A DNA stretch of 64,000 nucleotides, from assembly GCF_963678225.1 (NCBI RefSeq), contig NZ_OY782764.1, forward strand, positions 3,043,001 to 3,107,000, given 5' to 3'. The notes under the pieces were generated by a model that saw only the letters and a list, made by a program, of their open reading frames with translations, was not told where the DNA came from and searched no databases. Below are positions 1 to 8,135 of the stretch, piece by piece. A program made the translations under genes and the position numbers. Numbering within the stretch: the first letter of the stretch is position 1; each line of letters begins with the position of its first letter. This DNA is from an uncultured Cohaesibacter sp. (GTDB lineage Bacteria > Pseudomonadota > Alphaproteobacteria > Rhizobiales > Cohaesibacteraceae).

Positions 1-861
1 ATTCAACCGGCGGGGCCCTATCTCAGCGAGGATTTCTATCGGGCAGGGGGGCTGCCTGCTGTCATAGGGGAATTGCTGCGTTCTGGCCTCATCCCCCATC
101 CTGATGTGATGACGGCCTCTGGCGAGCCTCTCTCGGCACTCTACCGCGATTGTCAGATCGAAGACCGCGATGTCATTCACCCGCTGAGCGATCCCCTGAC
201 TGCCAAGGCAGGGTTTGTGTCACTGGGCGGCAATCTCTTTGACGATGCCCTCATGAAGACATCCGGTATCAGCGAAGAGTTCCGCTCTCGTTACTTGAGC
301 AATCCCTCAGACCCGAATGCCTTTGAAGGTCCGGTCTTCGTGTTTGATGGACCGGAAGACTTTCACAAAAGGATCGATGATCCATCACTGGCTATTACGC
401 CAGAAAGCCTGCTGGTGATGCGCGGAGCAGGGCCCATTGGCTTTCCCGGTGGGGCGGAGGTGGTCAATATGCGCCCGCCATCCTACTTGATCAAACAGGG
501 TGTCCATGACATGCCCTGCATCGGTGATGGGCGACAGTCGGGCACATCCGGTGCCGCCTCTATCCTCAATGCTTCCCCCGAGGCGGCGGCAGGAGGAAAT
601 CTCGCCATCATCAGAGACGGGGATCGTCTGCGCGTCGATCTTGATGCCAGATGTGTCACGCTCCTGCTGTCTGAGGAAGAGATTGCAAAGAGACGGGATG
701 CCTTATTGGCAAATGGTGGTCCGAACAATCCGCAAAGCCAGACGCCATGGCAGGAGATGTTCCGCAAGTCTGTTCGGCCGTTTGCAGAAGGGATGATTAT
801 TGAGGGCGCCGATAGCTATCTTGACGTTGGCAACACGACAGTTCCGCGCCACAGCCACTAG
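1..861 (+). CDS. IlvD/Edd-family sugar-acid dehydratase, C-terminal part
   Basis: The reading frame is open from the first base, so the gene begins outside the window and only its last 286 codons are present. The family (dihydroxy-acid and aldonic-acid dehydratases) removes water from a polyhydroxy acid using a bound Fe-S cluster and Mg. Visible family landmarks are the near-start segment EDFYRAGGLPAV, the AGPIGFPGGAEV stretch and GDGRQSGTSGAASILN followed by SPEAA. The GRQSGTSG form, rather than the GRMSG form of amino-acid-pathway IlvD, points to a pentonate/aldonate dehydratase (L-arabonate or D-xylonate type). The substrate is inferred. The N-terminal Fe-S cysteines lie outside the window and cannot be checked. 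Confidence 0.85.
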   Translation: MQPAGPYLSEDFYRAGGLPAVIGELLRSGLIPHPDVMTASGEPLSALYRDCQIEDRDVIHPLSDPLTAKAGFVSLGGNLFDDALMKTSGISEEFRSRYLSNPSDPNAFEGPVFVFDGPEDFHKRIDDPSLAITPESLLVMRGAGPIGFPGGAEVVNMRPPSYLIKQGVHDMPCIGDGRQSGTSGAASILNASPEAAAGGNLAIIRDGDRLRVDLDARCVTLLLSEEEIAKRRDALLANGGPNNPQSQTPWQEMFRKSVRPFAEGMIIEGADSYLDVGNTTVPRHSH

Positions 862-979
862 ATAGGCGACAAGGCCAATATCCTATTGCATGAAGCATGG
901 TGGTGGTTGGGCTTAAGCATGGAAACAAGAGAGCAAGGGGACGGCGGAACAAGAAAAGCTACGCCTGTGCCCGCGCCTC

Positions 980-1408
980 CTAGACGTCGAATGTAATATT
1001 CTTGTGCCCCAGATAATTGACGACAGCACCGGCTGCGATGCCTGAGGCATGGGCAAAGCCCTCGGTCACGGCAATGGGAAGTGGAAGCCCGCCCAGCATC
1101 CAGTTGAGCGCATAGGCGACAACAATTGTGATAAGCCCGCCTCCGATATTGACCAGAATGAAGTCGCGAATTTCAAGAATCACAGAGCGGCTGCGCGGCG
1201 AAACAAAAGCCCAGTAACGATAGATGATAAACCCGTAGATCATGCCCACCACGAGCGCCAGGCAAACCGCTAGCAGATAGGGAAGATACAAGCTGAATAA
1301 AAAGCGTATGCCCCAGTTGAGAAGGGCGGCGCTGCCGCCTGCCAAAAGAAACCGCACCCGCATATCCAGCATCATTTTTGCAACGACCATCATGTGATTC
1401 CTATCCAT
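980..1408 (-). CDS. GtrA-like membrane protein
   Basis: A 142-residue protein with four predicted membrane helices and the GtrA layout: a first helix beginning FLLAGGSAALLNWG, then YGFIIYRYWAF, a third helix beginning NIGGGLITIV, and a last helix that ends in a short NYLGHKNITF tail. GtrA proteins are thought to flip or help flip polyprenyl-phosphate-linked sugars across the inner membrane. It is the last gene of a leftward operon: its start overlaps the end of the HAD-UbiA gene by 19 bases. This placement supports a role in handling a prenyl-phosphate sugar made by the upstream enzyme. The first methionine was chosen, and a second one lies five residues in. Confidence 0.82.
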   Translation of the reverse strand: MDRNHMMVVAKMMLDMRVRFLLAGGSAALLNWGIRFLFSLYLPYLLAVCLALVVGMIYGFIIYRYWAFVSPRSRSVILEIRDFILVNIGGGLITIVVAYALNWMLGGLPLPIAVTEGFAHASGIAAGAVVNYLGHKNITFDV

Positions 1409-2847
1409 GCTGCCACGAAGCAGGTGACCATTCCGCCGCCAAGAGCCAGACTCATCCGGTCTCTTATGGCAAAGGCAACGGGGTCATCTTTCATCAGCCC
1501 TCTCTGACACATCAACCAGATGCGCGAGATGAACAGAAACAGGAAGATCGGAAACCCCCATAGCCATGTGATATCGCCATAAAAGGTCTGTGTGAAAGCA
1601 TCGTCAATAATATAGAGCACCAGAATGAGCACAGCGCAGATGCCAGTGGCAACACCATTGGCAAGAATAAGCGGCAGGTCAAGGGTCTGGTAGCCCCGTC
1701 CGCGCACTTCGTCTCCACCGCGCAAGAGAACGCCGGATACTTCCGTATGGCGCTTGGCGAAGCTGAGCGAGCCAAAAAGAAACATGGAAAAGACCAGAAG
1801 CCACGGCGAGGCAACCGTTCCCGCAGCGGCAATCCCCAGCCCCAGCCGCAGGGTAAAGAGGCTCGCCAACGTAAAGCCATCAATGATGGGATAACGTTTT
1901 AAGCCAAAGGAATAGGCAAGCGTGGCCGCTATGTAGGCGATAACAATGAGCAGGGCGCTCTTGCCCGCCAGCAGAGACAAGGCGAGGCCGAGAAGCAAAA
2001 TCACAGGTACCGACAGGATGCCGATCCTTATAGGCAGGTCGCCACTGGCGAGCGGCCGTTTGTTCTTGGACCAGTGTCGGCGGTCGTCTGACAAATCGAG
2101 CAGGTCATTGACGAGATAAGTGGCAGAGGCAACAAGATTGATGCCCCAGAAAGCCAGTATTGTTGCCATGATTGCCTGCGCGTCACCGAGTCTGCCCGCA
2201 AGAAAAAGCGGAACGAAAACCAACCCGTTTTTGGCCCATTGGTGCGGTCTGATCGCCTTGATGAAAGGCTTCCAGAGGGAATGGCGCGGCAGGATCTTTT
2301 CGATTGTCGTGTGCTTCTGGGCGGCCGATACCACTTGCCTTGGTGCTTCCACGACCACTGCGGCCTTTGCGACCTTCCATACGCAAAGATCGGCCATTGC
2401 ATCGCCAGCATAGGCAAAGCCTTGTGGGAACCGCTCTTGCAGCACCCGCGCCTTTTGAGGACCTTTGAGATTGGTCTGGTCATCACTGGCTATGACTTCG
2501 CGTATATTGGGCAGGCGGGCAGCAACCTGCTTAGCAACACTGATATTGGCTGCTGTCGCCACATAAATGGGTCGCCCCCTTTCTCCCTGTTCTGCCACAT
2601 AGGAAAGCAGGGCCTGATTGAGCGGCAGGGACAGGATGTCGATATCCGTTTCGTTAGCCAGTTTATGTTTCAGGAATGCACGCCCCTTGAGCATCCACCA
2701 GATGATCAGAAAAATGTCCCATGGACGCTTCTTGAGAAAGACCAGCATGGCTTCCAGAAGCATGTCGCTGCGTACAACGGTGCCATCCAGATCCAGAACA
2801 AGAGGAAGCACCTCTTTGGTCTGCTCACTCGGCATCTTGTCCTTCAT
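1390..2847 (-). CDS. HAD phosphatase-UbiA prenyltransferase fusion
   Basis: A 485-residue two-domain protein. Residues about 15-190 form a HAD phosphatase with the nucleophile motif DLDGT, a lysine loop and the acidic motif AGDAMAD. Residues about 200-485 are a polytopic UbiA prenyltransferase with the first aspartate motif NDLLDLSDDRRHWSKNKRPL. The entry segment IRPHQWAKNGLVF resembles decaprenyl-phosphate phosphoribosyltransferases (mycobacterial Rv3806c, Azorhizobium NoeC). Such enzymes put phosphoribose on a prenyl phosphate, and a phosphatase then removes the 5' phosphate. A fusion would carry out both steps; this is inference. A strong GGAGAGGGG ribosome site precedes the ATG, three bases after the upstream gene ends. 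Confidence 0.82.
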   Translation of the reverse strand: MKDKMPSEQTKEVLPLVLDLDGTVVRSDMLLEAMLVFLKKRPWDIFLIIWWMLKGRAFLKHKLANETDIDILSLPLNQALLSYVAEQGERGRPIYVATAANISVAKQVAARLPNIREVIASDDQTNLKGPQKARVLQERFPQGFAYAGDAMADLCVWKVAKAAVVVEAPRQVVSAAQKHTTIEKILPRHSLWKPFIKAIRPHQWAKNGLVFVPLFLAGRLGDAQAIMATILAFWGINLVASATYLVNDLLDLSDDRRHWSKNKRPLASGDLPIRIGILSVPVILLLGLALSLLAGKSALLIVIAYIAATLAYSFGLKRYPIIDGFTLASLFTLRLGLGIAAAGTVASPWLLVFSMFLFGSLSFAKRHTEVSGVLLRGGDEVRGRGYQTLDLPLILANGVATGICAVLILVLYIIDDAFTQTFYGDITWLWGFPIFLFLFISRIWLMCQRGLMKDDPVAFAIRDRMSLALGGGMVTCFVAAWIGIT

Positions 2848-2850
2848 CGA

Positions 2851-4476
2851 CTATTCCCCTCTCCGAGTATAGAAATCCCAGCAGCTGTTCAGATTTGTTT
2901 TTTTAAAATCCTGTTCCAGAGCAGCCAGATAATAAGGCGTGATATTCATATCGGTCACATTGCAAAGATCGGCAAAAACCCCGTCGGCACTGGCCAGATA
3001 GGCGCGAGCCTCCTCTAAAGAGGGCTCTGGAAGGGTTCTGCCTATATCCATAACCAGTGTGGTATGTTTGGCTGGTGTCAGGCCGAGCAGGCGCCCGAAC
3101 GGATCGGAAAAGGCGATTGTGGTCGTGTGGTGCACTGTGCCTCCAAGTCCTTTGTTCCTGAATATTCGGGCGGCATCCAGAATGGCGTAAAGCTGCGCCA
3201 GATTGGCAGCTGGCGCATTGGACGTCGGGTCATATGTGAGGAAAAAGCGATCGGTCTGAAGGGCGCGCATGCGATCTCTTTGTTGTTCGATCAATTGACC
3301 GAAGAATTGGCTCCCCTCATCGGTCGGCAAGGGAACTCGCGTACCGGGAATCAAGGCATCCAGTTTCTGCTCGATGGCAGGTTGTTTTTCTCTCACAAGC
3401 ACTTTCATGCCGCGATGAACAACCATGTCGGCAACCGGAAACAGCGTTGCTGCCAGTAGAAGCGCAGAGGTCACCTTGTGGCGCTCCCAGGCTGTCGCTC
3501 CAAACAGGCACGCAATCCCGGCGATCAACCCCAACCCTCCCGTATTCTGGCTCTCTGCCATGAAGGCAGCAGCCATGAGCAGAACAGTGTCAATGGCATA
3601 GGTCTCATCGGTGATGATGGCCGGCCAGCTAAAAGCGTGTCCCTTGCGAAAGAACAAGAGGCGTGCGAGTGCTGCCAAACCAACAAAGGCAACGATGCTA
3701 CCCGCCAGCCAATAGGTGAATGCGGTATAGAATAGCTTGTAAACGGCTCCGCCCTGGTTGACCAAAAGCATCGATCTGATATCGCTGATATAGGCCGAGA
3801 TGAAGCTGCTCTGTAATTCTAGTCCAATCAGCAGAGCCCAAAACAGGCATATTCCGCCAAGGATGGTAGTCCATCGGCTGCGCCCCAGAATAACGGATGT
3901 GAGCAATATGCCGCAGACAACCAGAAAAGCGGTAATTTTCAAGAAGAACAGCAGGCAAACCAGATAAGCGAGCAGAAGGGCATCAAAGCGTGATTTGGGC
4001 AGCATATACCAGAGCCCTACCAAAAAGAGCAGGGCGGTTGCAAAGCGGTTATAGGTGGCAAAATAGCTGATTTCAGAAAGATGGGTCTGGTCCAGTGTCA
4101 TGGGAACCAGTGTGATCAGCGCCAGCAACAGCAAGGCGGATGCAAACTCTGTATGTGATCTGAAACGGGGGACGAGCGCCATGAAGACGGGCAGAAACAC
4201 AAGCCATGTCACGATATGCAGAGAAACGAAGGCGTTGCTGTAGGGAAACAGCGCTTCGCCCCAATTGGCCAGATAGAGCGTCAGTGAACCGATTGGTGAA
4301 AAGAAATCGATATGGGGAACCTGGCCTAGAGATATTCTGTAAGCGCCATCCTGTACAAAAATAAAGTCAAAAATCGCTCGGCCATAAGGCGCTTGCTGTA
4401 AAAACAGATAGCCGCACACCACAAGCAGAAGTGAAAAGGCCAGAAAAATAACTTGGCGAGGTAATATGTTCTGCAT
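2851..4476 (-). CDS. Polytopic membrane protein, possible glycosyltransferase
   Basis: A 541-residue integral membrane protein. About ten hydrophobic helices fill residues 1-350, followed by a soluble domain of about 190 residues. Near the N-terminus it has the pattern DGAYRISLGQVPHIDFFSP, resembling the acidic first periplasmic loop of GT-C/GT39-type glycosyltransferases that use polyprenyl-phosphate sugars. I do not recognise a specific family. It is the first gene of the operon with the HAD-UbiA fusion and GtrA, which suggests that it transfers the prenyl-linked sugar to an envelope glycan. The enzymatic role is inferred from topology and neighbours only. Transcription probably starts in the gap before the tRNA-Gln gene. 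Confidence 0.65.
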   Translation of the reverse strand: MQNILPRQVIFLAFSLLLVVCGYLFLQQAPYGRAIFDFIFVQDGAYRISLGQVPHIDFFSPIGSLTLYLANWGEALFPYSNAFVSLHIVTWLVFLPVFMALVPRFRSHTEFASALLLLALITLVPMTLDQTHLSEISYFATYNRFATALLFLVGLWYMLPKSRFDALLLAYLVCLLFFLKITAFLVVCGILLTSVILGRSRWTTILGGICLFWALLIGLELQSSFISAYISDIRSMLLVNQGGAVYKLFYTAFTYWLAGSIVAFVGLAALARLLFFRKGHAFSWPAIITDETYAIDTVLLMAAAFMAESQNTGGLGLIAGIACLFGATAWERHKVTSALLLAATLFPVADMVVHRGMKVLVREKQPAIEQKLDALIPGTRVPLPTDEGSQFFGQLIEQQRDRMRALQTDRFFLTYDPTSNAPAANLAQLYAILDAARIFRNKGLGGTVHHTTTIAFSDPFGRLLGLTPAKHTTLVMDIGRTLPEPSLEEARAYLASADGVFADLCNVTDMNITPYYLAALEQDFKKTNLNSCWDFYTRRGE

Positions 4477-4844
4477 GAGAAAACCGCAACACTAATATTC
4501 AACTCTGGCTAAATCTACTATCCAAGATTTAACACTTGGTTGTGTGTTCAATTTTCTCTCACTTGGCCGGTTTATGACTCACATAAGCTCAGTTTGGTCT
4601 ATATGTCTGAAAATATGAAGAAATACGCATCAGGTGCAAGCTGAGTGTGAAATCCATTGGGACGATCTGCCACAGAATGCTGGCAAAAAAAACACAAACA
4701 TTCATAGCTGTGCGCTGAAGAAATGGCTCCGCATTGACACCAAGCCCTTGCATGGCATCAGTGGATTTCAAAAGGCGAGAAGAAACAGCGTGATCAGCCC
4801 CTATATCAGAGGAGGACAAATGATATCGCTTTGAAGAAGAGAAT
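4477..4844. other. Intergenic stretch
   Basis: A gap between the start of the membrane-glycan operon and tRNA-Gln. I see no convincing gene or strong hairpin. It should hold the leftward operon promoter. Confidence 0.5.
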
Positions 4845-4919
4845 TGGCTGGGGTGGTAGGATTCGAACCTACGATACACGATACCAAAAACCGATGCCTT
4901 ACCACTTGGCCACACCCCA
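4845..4919 (-). tRNA. tRNA-Gln (anticodon TTG)
   Basis: Read on the minus strand the element starts TGGGGTG and ends CACCCCA, then the discriminator G and an encoded CCA. The T arm contains GGTTCGAATCC. The anticodon loop reads TTTTGGT with anticodon TTG, which decodes CAA as glutamine. The anticodon stem has one T-T mismatch at its base. The acceptor stem is a perfect seven pairs. Confidence 0.93.
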
Positions 4920-5196
4920 GCAAGCCCGAATAATTGCTCCGGCTTAGAGTAGGCTTTCTATACAGAAGGCCGATGGGTCGTGCAATGCTTTAAACCAAAT
5001 TTTTCACAAGTGAGGACCATCTTTCATAAATCGGTTTGGTGTCCACTCTTTGTCTTGGCAGAAAAGAGGCTGTAAGGGCAGAAAAAGCACTCCATATGAT
5101 ATCCGACGTGGAAATCTTTCAAAGAGTTTAGAAATTTGTCTTTTCTGCTCTTGCCATACTGTGATGGGGAGGCTATAAGCGCCTCCACCAGAGGTA

Positions 5197-5273
<77 letters not shown>

Positions 5274-5394
5274 TTTATTCTTATTTTCTCAATAGTTATA
5301 GATGGTCGTTACGCATGACGCGCAAGATGTTTCCTTGCGCACGAGCGGTTTCCCGGGTTTTTCTTTTGATACATGAACGCTGAGTCCGCAGGCC

Positions 5395-6330
5395 TCAATC
5401 CAGCGTCAGATTGTCATCGAATACAGACCTGTTTGCCATATATTCAGGCTCGATATGGATCGTCACCACGGCGTGAGGCATTTCTTTTTGCAGGGCATTT
5501 TCGATTCTGTCGCAAATGGCGTGGGCGTCATAGACGCTCATCTGGCTGGGGACTACCAGATGAAACTCGACAAATATCACTCGGCCAGCATGGCGCGTGC
5601 GGATATCATGCGCTTCGATTGCGCCGTCCGCATTGGCCATGATGGTCGTGCGCAGCTGCAACAACTCCTCAGGATCAATGGCTTCATCCATGAGCCCGCT
5701 TAATGACCCCTTGATCAGCTCCCATCCCGTCCAGAGAATGGAAACGCCGACAAACATGGCGAGCAACGGATCAAGCCACACGAGCCCTGTGAGCTTGGCC
5801 AACGTGACACCGGCGATGACTCCGATAGAGGTGACAACATCAGTAAATAGATGTTTGCCATCTGCCACAAGGGCAGGGGAGCGCAGCTTTTTGCCGATGC
5901 GCACCAATGTAAAGGCCCAACCGGCATTGAGGATGCCACCAAGGCCGTTGAGCACCAGTCCGATAACCGGCACTGAAAGGTCGCGTGGATTGGTGAAAAC
6001 CGCATAGGCCTCCATGAAAATCGCGATTGCAGCCAGAACCACAAGCACACCTTCAGCCACCGCCGAAAGATATTCCGCCTTATGGTGGCCGAACTGGTGA
6101 TTATGATCTGCTGGCTTTTCGCCGAGCCAGAGAGCAATCAGAACCGCAAAGGCGGCGGCCAGATTGATCAGGGTTTCCAATGCATCAGAATAGAGCCCGA
6201 CCGAGTTGGTCATGGCATAGGCTGCATACTTCAGCGCCAATACCACTAAGGCAACCAAAACGGACCCAATTGCCAACTGCTTGGAAGACAATTTGCTCAC
6301 CGGCTTTTTCAAGGATGCTGGATCATTCAT
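5395..6330 (-). CDS. Cation diffusion facilitator (CDF) family metal exporter
   Basis: A 311-residue member of the CDF family, which exports divalent metals such as zinc, iron or manganese in exchange for protons. Six membrane helices (about residues 18-215) precede a cytoplasmic metal-sensing domain that ends in HIEPE. The helix 5 ligand pair H160xxxD164 is intact. In helix 2 the sequence is SDALETLIN: D49 is present, but the position four residues later, aspartate in E. coli FieF, is T53, with a glutamate at position 52. Metal choice therefore cannot be read from FieF rules. It is monocistronic and preceded by only a weak ribosome site. Confidence 0.88.
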   Translation of the reverse strand: MNDPASLKKPVSKLSSKQLAIGSVLVALVVLALKYAAYAMTNSVGLYSDALETLINLAAAFAVLIALWLGEKPADHNHQFGHHKAEYLSAVAEGVLVVLAAIAIFMEAYAVFTNPRDLSVPVIGLVLNGLGGILNAGWAFTLVRIGKKLRSPALVADGKHLFTDVVTSIGVIAGVTLAKLTGLVWLDPLLAMFVGVSILWTGWELIKGSLSGLMDEAIDPEELLQLRTTIMANADGAIEAHDIRTRHAGRVIFVEFHLVVPSQMSVYDAHAICDRIENALQKEMPHAVVTIHIEPEYMANRSVFDDNLTLD

Positions 6331-6680
6331 GGCTTGTCAGACGAGTCCATTTTGTATGTTTTTGATAGATGCCGCCCAATCCGTGGATCTGTCAAGCAGA
6401 TCGGAGACGGGTAGTGGGCTTCTCGCATAGGCCTATGGTGATTCCCATATGTGAAATTGTCCTAACGGCTTTGCCGTGTATAACTGGCTTTGCCTGTTGG
6501 TGAGCGGTTCGGGGCAATTGTAATGATGCGCCGACAGTCCTAATGTTAGGCAAACTCCCCTTGAGTGCCGATTATACAGTGTGCGTCTCCTGCAGCGAGG
6601 GCCTCGCGCCGATTAACGCTCCAAAGGGGTTCATCGATTTTCATCATTGAATAGTTTAGAAGAAAAAGAAAGGGCCCCTC
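6331..6680. other. Divergent intergenic region, CDF / D-amino acid aminotransferase
   Basis: This 350-base gap separates two divergent genes and should contain both promoters. A short perfect inverted repeat, CCTAAtgTTAGG, lies at 6539-6550, about 130 bases before the aminotransferase start. No gene is evident. Confidence 0.4.
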
Positions 6681-7535
6681 ATGTCGCGCATCGTCTATGT
6701 CAATGGAGAATATCTGCCAGAGGAAGAAGCCAAAATCTCGATCTTTGATCGTGGCTTTCTGTTTGCTGACGGTGTTTATGAGGTTTCGACCATCCTTGAT
6801 GGCAAGCTGGTTGATAATGCGGGCCATCTTGCACGCCTGCAGCGCTCGCTCGCAGAGCTCGATATTCCGGCCCCTTGCTCTATGGAAGAGATCGAAACAA
6901 TCCAACACACCCTGATTGAGCGCAACGCTATTACGGCTGGCAGTATCTATTTGCAGGTGACACGCGGTGCTGAAGATCGCAATTTCCTTTGGTCTGAGGG
7001 CCTGAAGCCATCGCTAATCATGTTCACCCAGACGCGTGGCGCCAAGATGGACAAGGTGGCAGAGAAGGGCCTTGATGTGATTTCCCAGCCAGACATCCGC
7101 TGGCAGCGCCGCGACATCAAGACCGTGGCGCTTTTGCCTGCTTCTCTGGCCAAGCGCAAGGCTATTGCCGAAGGGGCGAATGATGCATGGTTGGTTGAAG
7201 ATGGCATGATCACGGAAGGTACTTCCAACAACGCCCATATCATCACCAAGGATGGCAAGCTGGTGACCCGCGCCCTGTCCAACAAGATCCTGCATGGCAT
7301 CACGCGCAAGGCGGTACTGGCCTTAGCTAAGGAAGCCGGGTTAACGGTCGAAGAGCGCAGTTTCTCGCCTGCAGAGGTCAAGGATTCCGCAGAGGCCTTT
7401 GTTACCTCCGCCACCATGTTTGTCTCGCCTGTTGTCTCCTTTGATGGCGTAAAGATTGGCGACGGAAAGCCGGGCCCCCACACAACGCGCTTGCGTGATC
7501 TTTATATCGAGTTTGCCAAAAAGAGCCTGAGCTAA
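6681..7535 (+). CDS. D-amino acid aminotransferase (class IV)
   Basis: A 284-residue fold-type IV, PLP-dependent aminotransferase close to D-alanine aminotransferase, which interconverts D-alanine and D-glutamate with their 2-oxo acids for cell-wall precursor supply or D-amino acid breakdown. The N-terminus MSRIVYVNGEYLPEEEAKIS and the FDRGFLFADGVYEV segment are typical. The PLP lysine is K147 in RDIKTVALLPA, and the ring-nitrogen glutamate is E179 in ITEGTSNN. The start follows a purine-rich AAGAAAAAGAAAGGG leader. The branched-chain aminotransferase later in the window belongs to the same fold but is a distinct subgroup. Confidence 0.88.
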   Translation: MSRIVYVNGEYLPEEEAKISIFDRGFLFADGVYEVSTILDGKLVDNAGHLARLQRSLAELDIPAPCSMEEIETIQHTLIERNAITAGSIYLQVTRGAEDRNFLWSEGLKPSLIMFTQTRGAKMDKVAEKGLDVISQPDIRWQRRDIKTVALLPASLAKRKAIAEGANDAWLVEDGMITEGTSNNAHIITKDGKLVTRALSNKILHGITRKAVLALAKEAGLTVEERSFSPAEVKDSAEAFVTSATMFVSPVVSFDGVKIGDGKPGPHTTRLRDLYIEFAKKSLS

Positions 7536-7616
7536 AAACCATCACCCCTTGAATGTTGACGGCTTTAACCCCATTTCATCGGAGCAACTTTGATGCATGG
7601 AGAAAAGGTCCGCATT

Positions 7617-7712
7617 ATGGGAAATCTCGATAAACCGTCTTTCGAGCCGGTCATGAGCTTGCTCGTAGGCCTGATGATCGTAGCTGCAATGGTGCTGGTC
7701 TGGCTTCTTTGA
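7617..7712 (+). CDS. Small single-pass membrane protein (31 aa)
   Basis: A 31-codon ORF reading MGNLDKPSFEPVMSLLVGLM and then a hydrophobic helix ending VLVWLL. It has a very good ribosome site, GGAGAAAAGG, eight bases before the ATG; an upstream in-frame ATG at 7593 is less well placed. The protein would have a short cytoplasmic head and one membrane helix. I do not recognise a family. It is the first of three tiny ORFs between the D-amino acid aminotransferase and the flavoprotein. Confidence 0.5.
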   Translation: MGNLDKPSFEPVMSLLVGLMIVAAMVLVWLL

Positions 7713-7799
7713 TGGGGGTAGACGTCAAAAATTCAGACCCTTTTACAAGATTGGACATCCCGGCGCGCTCCGGGATGATCTTTTTAAGAGGAATTGGCT

Positions 7800-7958
7800 A
7801 TGACCGATAAAGCGACGCCAGAGAATTCCGCCGTTGAGCACGTCTATTTGAAAGACCGCATGCGCGGATATCGGGGATGGCTCAAGATCGTCGTTTATAC
7901 ACTTTCCGGCATTGTCATGCTTTCTATGTTTGCCAGCAACATGCTTCAAAGCTTCTAA
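7800..7958 (+). CDS. Small membrane protein (52 aa)
   Basis: A 52-codon ORF with an acidic start (MTDKATPENSAVEHVYLKDR), a basic patch (MRGYRGWLK) and one hydrophobic helix (IVVYTLSGIVMLSMFASNML). The ribosome site AAGAGGAATT lies just upstream of the ATG. Basic residues before the helix suggest a cytoplasmic N-terminus. The family is unknown. It follows the 31-residue ORF by 87 bases and may share its transcript. Confidence 0.5.
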   Translation: MTDKATPENSAVEHVYLKDRMRGYRGWLKIVVYTLSGIVMLSMFASNMLQSF

Positions 7959-8016
7959 AGGCGATCGGCTGGATCAGCCATTTTTGCAAAGACACAAACA
8001 TTTTCACGAGGCCACT

Positions 8017-8133
8017 ATGACTGCCAAGCAAAGACAAAGGCTATGGAAACGTTGGTTAAGCCCGTCTCTCATTGCGCTTTGCGTTCTGGTCGGGCTGGCA
8101 AGCCAATCAGGTTTTTGGCGTGGTTTGAGCTGA
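8017..8133 (+). CDS. Small basic membrane protein (38 aa), tentative
   Basis: A 38-codon ORF with a strongly basic head (MTAKQRQRLWKRWLSPS) and one hydrophobic helix (LIALCVLVGLA). It ends two bases before the end of the oppositely oriented flavoprotein gene. The ribosome site (CACGAGG) is weak. It is reported because it continues the pattern of the two preceding small membrane proteins. It could equally be a chance ORF. Confidence 0.3.
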   Translation: MTAKQRQRLWKRWLSPSLIALCVLVGLASQSGFWRGLS

Positions 8134-8135
8134 CA

